DNA of 64,000 bases from Physcomitrium patens (Eukaryota > Streptophyta > Bryopsida > Funariales > Funariaceae): assembly GCF_000002425.4 (NCBI RefSeq), contig NC_037270.1, positions 12,462,698 to 12,526,697 on the forward strand, given 5' to 3'. Shown here one piece after another: positions 55,500-64,000 of this stretch. The notes beneath the pieces are model-generated. The model was not told the DNA's origin. It saw only the letters and a program-made list of their open reading frames with translations, and did no database searches. The translations under genes were made by a program, and so were the position numbers. Within the stretch, counting starts at the first letter, position 1; the number at the start of each line of letters is the position of its first letter.

Positions 55500-57060
55500 C
55501 AATAAGATGGCACAGCAAGCAGCGGTACGGCAACAGGGTGGCAGCAGCGAGCAACCACGAGCAGCGACGAGCAACGGCGGGCAATGGCGGGCAGCAGCAA
55601 TGGATAGCAGCGGCGGGCAACATCGGTGGATAGCAGCGGCGGGCGGCGGTGGTCAATGGCGGGTAGTAGCGACGGACAACGATGGCGGCTGTGGTGGCAG
55701 TGGCCTTAAGATGGCAATGGCGGCGCGCGGCAGTGTCAACGGCAATAGGGTGGCAGCGGTGTTGTATTACGTGCTTTCCTGCTCGAGAACGCGCCGGGCG
55801 TCTGGCTGTAGAAGGTAGTATGGAGATTCGCCGATAGTCAAGCAGTCTATCAGTTTTTGACTGCTGGAATATAAACGACTGCAACAATGTACCGTAAATG
55901 TATACGGGTGCTCTTCGACTGCTTGTCGGAGTCCTTTTTGCCCCAGCCGGTAGGTCTCTAGACGTTACAGAGAACCCCGTACAACCCAAACTGTTAACCT
56001 TCAATACTCCTTTGTACTTACGATCTTGTATCCACTGACTGTCTTGTTAGATTAACCCAATAAATTTCATTCACTCCGCATACTCAATCCTATAGACACC
56101 CTTTTAATCCTTCAATCACAGACGTAACTCTATTTCACAAAACAGTCAAGAGTATTCAAACCCACTTCATTTAAAAATCCCGATTCACCAGTACAACACT
56201 GACTTCAGCAGCGATAGCCTCAGTCTTCCCCAAAACTCTACGAAGAAGAAAAATCCAAATCCTATGTCTTTCCTTCCCCGACCCAAAGCATGAAGCTCCT
56301 CTCTCTAATTCCCCTTGATCTTTAAAAACCTCCCATTCCCCCCAACCTTATCCTCTGAATTTCTTCAATCTTCCGTCTTAGATCCGGAATTGGCTCCCAC
56401 CTCAAGCTTTCTCCTCCGTTTTTACCTTTAAGAAATCCATTTACCGAAAACAACGTTCCCTGAGACGACACAGAGAACAGGACAGCCTGAAACAGAATCG
56501 AACCCCGTAATCGGGACTTCATTGAGTCGCCCGACCAATTCAGGTCCTATATTGGGAAAGATGCCCATAATAACCTGGATGTTCCCGTAATTGGGTCAAA
56601 TTGGTCCTCGCGTCAGATTGGCTAAGATCCGTAGTAAGACCTCGATTTCCCGTAACTAGACTGCATTGGGTTGCCCCACCAATACAGGTCTCATATTGGG
56701 TAAGAGGACCCGGATTGGATTATCGAAATTGGATCCAATTGGCTCCTCGAACCCGTCGTGTGAATTGGTCCTTCTCTTCCTACTGACTCCCGTTATTCGA
56801 ATCGAACGGGGCATTCCAGTATGCCCCGGCTGACTGTAACGGAGTCACTGAACCTGACCACTCAGTATTTGTACTGGAGTTGGTCGATGCTCCCAATATT
56901 CGAGATAACTGAATATTAATAAAATCCCCCTTTCTTTTTATTTTCACTGTATACTCGTGTTACAACACGACAGCGGTAGCAGTGGCGGGTTTGGCAACAG
57001 CTCGGTGGTAGTTCGGCGACTGTTTAGCGGCAGCAGAGAGCAGGGGTAGGGCACAGCAGG
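55500..57060 (-). other. GC-rich leader of the copia element, split by a solo LTR
   Basis: 55500-55759 and 56973-57060 are dense in GCGGCGGGC, CAGCAGC and TGGCGGGC words, quite unlike the AT-rich surroundings. The two parts were continuous before the solo LTR inserted. Long open frames on either strand here reflect composition, not genes. Confidence 0.7.
55760..56972 (-). repeat. solo LTR of the nested-element lineage, 1213 bp
   Basis: Starts TGTTGTATTACGTGC and ends GTTACAACACGACA on the + strand: the reverse complement of the LTR at 40770-42540 without its 62-bp array. Flanked by GCGG on both sides (55756-55759 and 56973-56976). Confidence 0.92.
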
Positions 57061-57277
57061 GAGTAGCAAGCTGGGGTGGAGTTGGGCTGGATCAAGTATT
57101 CTAAGCAAGCAGGGGAGAGAGTGGAATAAGTACTCTAAGTAAGCTAATGTGTGAGGGGCCAGTAAGAAGAACAAGATTATGAAGTAGAGTTTAAGCAAGG
57201 GTAGCAACACGTTTGAAGAGTCAAAGACTAGAGCAAAAAATTATAATAGTGTATAGAAGAGAGTCATGCTGATAACA

Positions 57278-57578
57278 TGTTGAGAATGTTTAGAAAGACA
57301 CAAGAGTAATAGTAAGTCATACACACACACAAGAGTAGTAGTAAGTCATACACACACACAAGAGTAGTAGTAAGTCATACACACAAGAGGGTTTCTAAGG
57401 AGAGAGAGTTTCACTTACACAAATCTATTGATTTGATTGTGTCTCATATACAAGAAGAGAAAAGAAGAGAGGATAAACAGTACTTTTCCACTAGACTCTA
57501 AATACTATAGCTATGATAATTACTGTAGTCTATAGTAAATATTATGGAAAGCGCTGGCTACATTTAATGATCTCAACA
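57278..57578 (-). repeat. 5' LTR of the copia element
   Basis: TGTTGAG...CTCAACA, with three AGTAGTAGTAAGTCATACAC units against two in the partner LTR. Confidence 0.92.
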
Positions 57579-57583
57579 AAAAG

Positions 57584-58237
57584 TTTAGCATTTGAATTGG
57601 AGTAAGATGTCACTTAATACTTGATTGGATTATCTTGTATTTCTCTCAATTAGTATGTGCAATTGGTTTCATCTTTCTTTTACTTGTTTCAAACTAAGAC
57701 ATTAAAAACTATGCAAATTTTGAGTTAATATCAATAGTTTGATCATTAATTGTTGAGGTTCCATTTTGCTATAGGATATATTAAGAGTTTACTTAAGATC
57801 TAAGATTTGATTAGGATTTGATTTAAGATTTGATTTAGAATTTTTTTAGAATTAAATTTTGCTTAGGATTTGATTTAAAACTTATTTAGGATTTGACTAA
57901 GGTTCAAAAATTTATTAGAATTTCATTAAGATTTGATCTAAGATTTGGTTAAGGTTCAATTAGGGTTTGACCTAAAGATTGATTAAGATTTAATTAAGAT
58001 TTCAATTAAAGTTATATTAAGATTTTTATTTTTAATATTTCTTTAGATTTTTTGTATTTCTTTTGTAATTTTTTTTAAATATATTTTAATAGATTAAAGT
58101 TTAATTAGATTATTAGGAATTACATGAAGTTTATTTAAGGCTCTATTAGATTTAGTAGAATTGTTGTTGCATTATTATTTACCTTCCACAGCTAGATACT
58201 TATTCCATTCTCAAGTAAAAATATATGTAATAAGACA
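57584..58237 (+). repeat. family C LTR, right piece
   Basis: Continues from 51692; contains GATTTGATTAGGATTTG words (about 57790-57990), CTTCCACAGCTAG and the terminus ATGTAATAAGACA at 58237. RT sequence resumes immediately after it. Confidence 0.7.
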
Positions 58238-58390
58238 TTGCTTGATTCAATTCATTTAAATACCTATTTTTTATGGTCATCTTGTTGAGTCCTTAATAAT
58301 TGATACACATCTACAGAGATCTATTTTTTTTCTTCACAAAGATAAGTACCTTAGCTAGAGATTTAGAATGTCATGTAAAGTTCTTAACTT
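58238..58390 (-). pseudogene. Ty3 RT remnant continuing from 50840
   Basis: TTGCTTGATTCAATTCATTT to about 58390 matches 24190-24360 (RT start). It joins abruptly to family B LTR sequence. Confidence 0.65.
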
Positions 58391-59060
58391 ATAAAACAAG
58401 TTTTCTATATATGCACTACATAATTAGCTTGTTTTAGAAGCTATCAATACATGATTAATTTATTGACCAAGTTTCTAACCTATCAATCAACTACAAACAC
58501 ATGTAAAGTCAATGTAGTGTTTATAATATTTTTAAGAAGCTTTTCTAAAAAATATTATGAAACAAATCTACTTTTATCTACTTCTACTTAATCATATAAG
58601 AAAATATTAGAGTAAATATGTATGTCTAGGACAAGCTATTGCCAAAGAAAAAAAAACTATAGATTCTTGAAATTAGACTAGAAGTAAGAAAGGAGTTGAT
58701 AAGAGTGAAGAAGGCCTAATTCTTCCTTCTAAATATACTATATAATTAAAAAACTTTTTAGTAACATACAAAAATTCATCCAACACGTGTCCAACTTATG
58801 TAATAGATATGTAATTTGGAAGATAAGTTTCTAACATGTAGACCACATGGCCAACTTGTTAAGCAAATAGTCAATATGTGCAACATGTGGCCAATCTTTT
58901 GGCCAAGTTTTTAACCTAACAATCACCTACAAACACTTAAAAAAGTCAAATCTATATCTATCAAGCTTTTCAAAAGATAATCTATGAAATATTATGAAAT
59001 TTATTTTCTTTTACTTACTTCAACTTAACTCTTCTTATTTAGATAAGTACTAGTACTGAA
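58391..59060 (-). repeat. two partial family B LTRs in tandem
   Basis: 58391-58630 matches the inner half of copy 2 (CTACATAATTAGCTTG onward). 58630-59060 matches a nearly full LTR (AAGGAGTTGATAAGAGTGAA, TATACTATATAATT, CAACTTGTTAAGC). Confidence 0.6.
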
Positions 59061-59521
59061 TTGTATGTTTATGATATATTCTTATATATGTAATTACGTT
59101 TTCAAGTAAATCCATTAATAGAGCAAGGACTTTTTAGTAGTAGTCTTGCATTTCAAATATATATATATATATATATATATATAGATATTAATTTTTTAAA
59201 ATTGAGCAAATAAATTTATAAAATTTCAACTACTACCTACTTTTTATTAATCTAATTTATGAATTTTTATAATTTATCAATAAAATAGATAAGCTATATT
59301 TATTTTATTAATGACAGATTTGATAGTTTTATTCTTAAAATAAAATATATAATACAAAAATAAAATATTAATATTAAAATTTTTAATATATATGATATTT
59401 TATAAATTCAGTATATATATATAATTCAAAAATAATTATATTTTTGAATCTATTTTAATGATTCAATTATTTTATGAATAAATAATATTTAAGATATTAT
59501 TAATATAAACTCTAAAGATAT

Positions 59522-59583
<62 letters not shown>

Positions 59584-60085
59584 TAAAGAAAGAAAGAAAT
59601 GAAATAATGAAAAAATTAATTTAACTTAAATTAAGATAAAATTATATTTTTTATATTAACAAATTATTATTTGAAGTAAATTTTTTTTAAAACATAATAT
59701 ATTTATTTAAAATATATTTTAATATAATTATGTAATTTAAGTTAATAATAATAAAATTTATTTAGAATTTTTTTCAAAAATAATATTTTAAAAAATAAAA
59801 ATAATTACACACTTATATATATATATATATATATATATTATTTTTAAAAGAAATAATCCAATATATTTTTTTAATTTTTTTAATACGTAGTTTATTATCA
59901 AAAAATATCAAAAAATTAAATATAAGTTTAATTTTAAAATTATTATTTAATTTTTTAAATAAATTATTATATAAAAATTACATATTTTATTTTTATGTTT
60001 TCAACAATATACTTTTTTTTTTGTAGTATCAAATAGTTTTATTTGTGTGATATTTGACTAGATTCTTTGTGTTGTATATTTTATG

Positions 60086-60130
<45 letters not shown>

Positions 60131-60326
60131 TACAATTAAGTAAAAAAATCTATAACTAAAATTTTGTAGTATACATTATAAAAAGAAATATATATAGAGA
60201 GATTTATGAGTTTCAAAGATAATTTAAGGTTAAGAAAGTAGTGCTAAGAAAAAATGATTTAAAAAAATAAAAACATGTTTATTTACACATTCAAAATTAA
60301 TTAATACTCTAAATATGAATTAGAAA

Positions 60327-60362
<36 letters not shown>

Positions 60363-60600
60363 GAGTAAAAGTTTCACATCATTTTAATCCAATATTAATT
60401 TTTTTAAATCAATTATTATTATTTTATATAATTTGATGTTATTTTATACAATCATTGAGGTAATAATTTGTGGCCATGATAAAAATAAATAAAAAACAAA
60501 TAAAAAAACAAATAAAAAATCAAAAAAAATCAAAAAAAAAAACTCACACACACACACATTTATGCCCAGATTTTTTCGTTCATTTTTTTTCCTTTCTTCC
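59061..60600. repeat. extremely AT-rich stretch with long (TA)n tracts
   Basis: TA dinucleotide tracts at about 59157-59183, 59531-59579, 59813-59838, 60089-60129 and 60330-60357, and a (CA)n run at 60544-60556. No gene, LTR or domain recognised. Confidence 0.8.
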
Positions 60601-63415
60601 TAAAAATAGAATGACGGGCTGATGAATACCAAATAAGTTATCATGGTCGTTCCAACTTAAATGTGAAAGAAAATTCTCAACAACTCATACTGGTTCGCTA
60701 TCAGAATTCCACTCACCAGCAAGAACTCTCTATCAGTAACCCACCTACAAAGTAATCCCTTCTCAGAACTCCAGTAACCCCCACTGAAAATATGAAGAAA
60801 GAAAAGGTGTCTCTTCGGACAACCACCTGCAAACAGAAAAAAAGCTGAGGTGGGCTATAGATTTATTTAATTTTTTTTCCTCCACTATGTGCAGGATTTG
60901 CTGGATTCGTCATCCCTGAGCTTCCCAATCACCGGGGACCTTAATTGCACTTGGGGGCGTGAGCTTGAATGCATCGTGACCTTGAGGCTACAAGGATAAG
61001 ACTGCAAGTGAGCTGTGGGCTCCAGAGGGGCTGAAGAGAAAGCTCCTTAGCCCTGGTCGAAAACCAGAATGGCTTTTCTGTATCCCAAAGGACGCTCAAT
61101 AATTTTCCATCATCGTGCTAAGGGAGCATTTCTCCTGCGAACCTCCAATGGATTCTCCTGTTCCTCGATCACCACTTGTAGCTTTTACTTTTTCGCGTTA
61201 ATTCTATACTTTTCCCTGTCACGCATGTCACATTGTTTGTAGATGCGTTGCCATGCAGGTAAGATTCGTCGCATACCGAACACACAACTGTAGTGCGTTG
61301 CTATGTTGTTAAAATTGAGCAGAATTTGGTTTCATGGATGGTTCGTGGCAGTAACTTAAACTACCTCTTCGACCATGGTCATAAAACTGTGCGTTCTTTC
61401 ATCGAGTCTTTGAGTGTGTTTGGCATTTCTAATCGGATGGGAGGGAATGATTCGAGGTCTTATTTAGGTGATGAGCACAGCAGATCTCACAAGTTCGTTG
61501 CACTGAATGATTGGACTCCTAATTTTCAAGTTTCAAAAGAAGCAAATCACGATTAATGCCTGGCAGATAGAAGCACATGCCCAGTCATTCATAGTCTGCT
61601 GACAAGCTCCAACATGGCGTCACATGAGAGGTTTTTTAAACCCTCTCAGCATTTGCGCTACTGTATTGAAAGTGGCAATCTAGTTTGACCCGAATTCTAA
61701 TAGGTTCAAACCACCGCAAACTGGAGCGACTATGACGTATGGGCAGAAAATAAATCATGAAGTCCGTGATAGATAGATGGCCAGTTTCGGCAAATTTGAG
61801 ACACAGGTAGCCAAAATTGGTTTGCTCTTGTAATTTCTGCGTCCAGCACGTCTCAATCTTTTAACAATGAAATCGAATCCAAATAGGGCCAATCTCGATG
61901 GATATCGACGTGAAAACGTAGAATTTTCAGGAGTGATCTTGTTGAGTATCAATTCAAGCGCAAGCTTAGTGAACGGTCTCCTCCCGTGCGGAATTGCGTA
62001 GCGAACCGTGCCGAAGCTGCAAATACAACCTTGGAAATATGAGTACTTGCACTTTCTATGCAAAGTGGCATATCTGTAGTTGGCATGGAAAAAGGTGCAA
62101 AGCAGGGTTGTTTTCTGCACACAAGCCCCCACAGCGCATGACATTCAAAGCCCTTACACCCCGCACACTTTGCCCCAGGTCCCTCTCCCAGCTGCAATGG
62201 TAGGTCTGAAGCAACCTTTAAACCAGAACCAACAAAACAAACTCATCGCTGTCACTTCAGCTTACTCGAAAACAAGGTTGCAACAGTTTGAGGATATCCT
62301 CGTTGAGTCAAGCCTATTGAAACACGGGTAAGAAAGAGTGAAGAACAGTGAATGCACCAGGAACGACGTGAGAGCATGAATCCAAGATCTATGTTTCACG
62401 ATCCCCAGCACATGAGTTTGAAACGGATGTGAACAAACACATTTATTATAATAGTTTCCAACTTTCGTGATCTTTCAGAGCACCTTTGAATAATCACCTA
62501 CTACTTATCACCTACTTACACAGGTAGTAAAAGGTTCGTGATATTATTCTATCAGCGAATACAAGTGATACAACCATCGAATAGGTTCCACAACTTCTAA
62601 GAGGAAATAAAATGACAAAAAAACCAACAACCGCCGGCTATTGATATGGGAACCAGTAATGCCAAAAGATTTGAAGGAGCCGTCACATTCATAAGAACAT
62701 GAATGTGACGTTACGTATTTTTCTTCATGAAAGTTTAAGTCATAAAATCGAATCTTGGTAGGTAGTAATAAGGATACGCCCGTTAACCATCTTTAAAAAG
62801 ACGAAAACAACATGATGGTCCACCCACTTAGGCTTAACGGGGCATGAACTTCAACAAGTATCAACCTTGAAGAATACATATATCATCTTCGATCATAAAT
62901 TGCGTCCATGCCACAAACATGCTGCTTGATATGGAGCAAAACAACCTCAACTTCATCAATCGGGTCAACGCAGGTGATGTTTGCCTGGTCGCAGATTCAG
63001 TTCTCTCCTTAGTTCCTTCCGAAACTACTTTACTACATTCTGTCAACACATCAGGGATCTGGTCTCAGAAATTCAGCAATTAAAAGTCCAGCTTTCTGGA
63101 AATATAGAAATAAAACGATGTGGTAAATACTACATACTTTAACGAGGACGTTCCATATTTCAATGAGCCGCAAATCCCATTATTGATATTCATACAAAAA
63201 TTGTCAGCTCACAAAAGAACCAAGAACCAAAAACAGAAAAGATTAAAGCGTATCCCAAAGGTTAAAAACATTAGCACGAAAATAAAAACTTGCTGACGGA
63301 CTACATAGAAGCTTAAAAACCATTTACCTTTTGACAACCGCAATTTTGTTGACATATCCCAAACTTCTGAATTGGCCACTCATGTCCATGCAGGAATCAA
63401 CACCCCAAAAAATAA
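60601..63415. other. balanced-composition region without an assigned gene
   Basis: Composition returns to gene-like. A plus-strand frame from 62200 reads about 44 codons (start MVGLKQPLNQ, end SLLKHG) and runs into a donor-like GGTAAGAAAG at 62328; it might be a first exon, but no downstream exon was found. Another frame at 60990-61100 (ELWAPEGLKRKLLSPGRKPE) and a minus-strand frame at 61755-62144 are unrecognised. The right end (about 62800-63415) should include the 3' UTR of the minus-strand gene at the window edge. Confidence 0.3.
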
Positions 63416-64000
63416 TCAAGGGCAAGTCAACCAGAAGTGGACACGAAGATGTAAGGAACAAGATCCACAAGGCAGCACAATCGATTGCCGCTGTCTGCCT
63501 GGATGGATTCCGTCACAGCTTCTGGCATCATCACATTCTTCCGATGGCCTCAATGACATTGATTCTTCTTCCGTTGCAACAAAAACTAAACCAGCCTCCT
63601 GGAGCTCTTTTGCACTAACTACGAAAAAGTCACTACACCTGCACGGGTACCAATACTCCAAGTTACCAGTCTCGCTCATGCACTCTTCCATCTCTTCCAG
63701 TACAATTTCCTCGCCGACCACAACACTCAAGTCGCGTTTACTAGCCATTTCTCGAGAATGTTTCACTGAAGCGTCATAGAGAGCCCTGGAATCTGCATCG
63801 CGCAGGATGTTCCACGCTTCCTGCACTCGAAGATAGCGAGAAGCATCTCTAACGTCCGCTTCCAAATTAGGGTACAGCAGCGATTGAGAGCCCATTTTGT
63901 CAGGATGCACGGATAGAAGCGCAGTTCGATAAGACGCACGAATTTCTTCAAGGCTGGAGGAAGGTGACACATTGAGCACGTCGTAGTGGGTCTTCGCCCC
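63416..64000 (-). CDS. DPH4: DPH4-like J-domain protein with CSL zinc finger (5' end outside window)
   Basis: Minus-strand frame ending at 63416-63418 and still open at 64000, so the N-terminus is missing. It begins within a J domain (THYDVLNVSPSSSLEEIRAS, then the hallmark HPDK, and VQEAWNILRDADSRALYD), followed by an acidic linker and a CSL (DPH-type) zinc-binding domain: YWYPCRCSDFF and LPCGSCSLHLRV supply the CxC and CxxC ligands. This J-CSL pair is characteristic of DPH4/DNAJC24 (yeast Jjj3), which acts with DPH1-DPH3 in the first step of diphthamide synthesis on elongation factor 2. The C-terminal length after the last cysteine pair (about 14 residues) is normal. No intron or damage is seen in the visible part. 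Confidence 0.9.
   Translation of the reverse strand, partial: GAKTHYDVLNVSPSSSLEEIRASYRTALLSVHPDKMGSQSLLYPNLEADVRDASRYLRVQEAWNILRDADSRALYDASVKHSREMASKRDLSVVVGEEIVLEEMEECMSETGNLEYWYPCRCSDFFVVSAKELQEAGLVFVATEEESMSLRPSEECDDARSCDGIHPGRQRQSIVLPCGSCSLHLRVHFWLTCP

Larger units (their letters stand above)
51693..57578 (-). mobile_element. Ty1/copia element lacking integrase, hosting a solo LTR
   Basis: LTRs 51693-51965 (273 bp) and 57278-57578 (301 bp), both TGTTGAG...CAACA. Flanks GAAAG (51688-51692) and AAAAG (57579-57583) form an imperfect 5-bp duplication. On the minus strand: primer site TGTTATCAGCATGA directly after the 5' LTR, a GC-rich leader, gag, protease, then RT and RNase H, and a polypurine tract GAGCGAGGAGGAG before the 3' LTR. 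Gag precedes protease and RT precedes nothing but RNase H: Ty1/copia order, except that the integrase core is absent. Several frameshifts and stops. Confidence 0.92.

Noticed and set aside
55483-56004. GC-rich 173-codon minus-strand and 103-codon plus-strand frames
   Set aside because: They cross the boundary of the solo LTR at 55760, so they cannot be original genes; openness reflects GC-rich repeats.
61755-62144. 129-codon minus-strand frame as a gene
   Set aside because: No recognisable domain, atypical composition, overlapped by an equally good plus-strand frame.
1-64000. CRISPR arrays, bacterial operons, tRNA or rRNA genes
   Set aside because: No regular direct repeats with unique spacers, no tRNA- or rRNA-like conserved segments recognised; the sequence is plainly eukaryotic with introns.

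Overview
The window comes from a land-plant nuclear genome, most likely a bryophyte (moss). It has spliced plant-type genes with GT-AG introns and moderate GC. These stand next to a very AT-rich block of nested LTR retrotransposons, mostly chromodomain-bearing Ty3 elements. Physcomitrium-like mosses fit, but the species cannot be fixed from the sequence alone.

Genic left arm (about 1.6-18 kb). Three genes can be modelled in full. The first is a single-exon kelch-repeat plus coiled-coil protein (2525-4984, +), preceded by two short upstream ORFs chained through TGATG overlaps. The second is a six-exon COP9 signalosome subunit 5 gene (9038-11830, +) with an intact JAMM metalloprotease motif; its 372-residue model closes in frame at every junction. 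The third is a four-exon vacuolar-type amino-acid transporter of the AVT6/SLC38 group (13871-15740, -; 471 residues). They are ordinary housekeeping genes with no evident joint function.

Transposon block (about 18-59 kb). Three lineages are stacked. (i) Minus-strand Ty3 chromoviruses occur as many eroded copies (LTR family 'B') and one young relative at 32286-43597. The young copy has 495-bp LTRs about 2% diverged, a GTAGT target duplication, an open pol frame, a small extra ORF downstream of pol, and LTRs carrying arrays of heat-shock-element modules just upstream of a TATA box. (ii) A second Ty3 lineage has long LTRs (TGTCG...ACA; family 'C' and its younger relative). It is present mainly as solo LTRs with 4-bp duplications, plus one left-truncated copy (about 37470-42540) lodged in the gag gene of the young chromovirus. 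(iii) One minus-strand Ty1/copia element (51693-57578) lacks its integrase core and itself hosts a solo LTR of lineage ii. The nesting order can be read directly: the copia element sits in a family C LTR, which sits in an old chromovirus; the young chromovirus sits in another family C LTR, whose empty site survives in an inverted copy near 46.75 kb.

Right arm (59-64 kb). A very AT-rich stretch with long (TA)n tracts passes into more balanced sequence. The last feature is the 3' part of a minus-strand DPH4-like gene (J domain plus CSL zinc finger, diphthamide pathway) that runs off the window end. No tRNA, rRNA or CRISPR was recognised.
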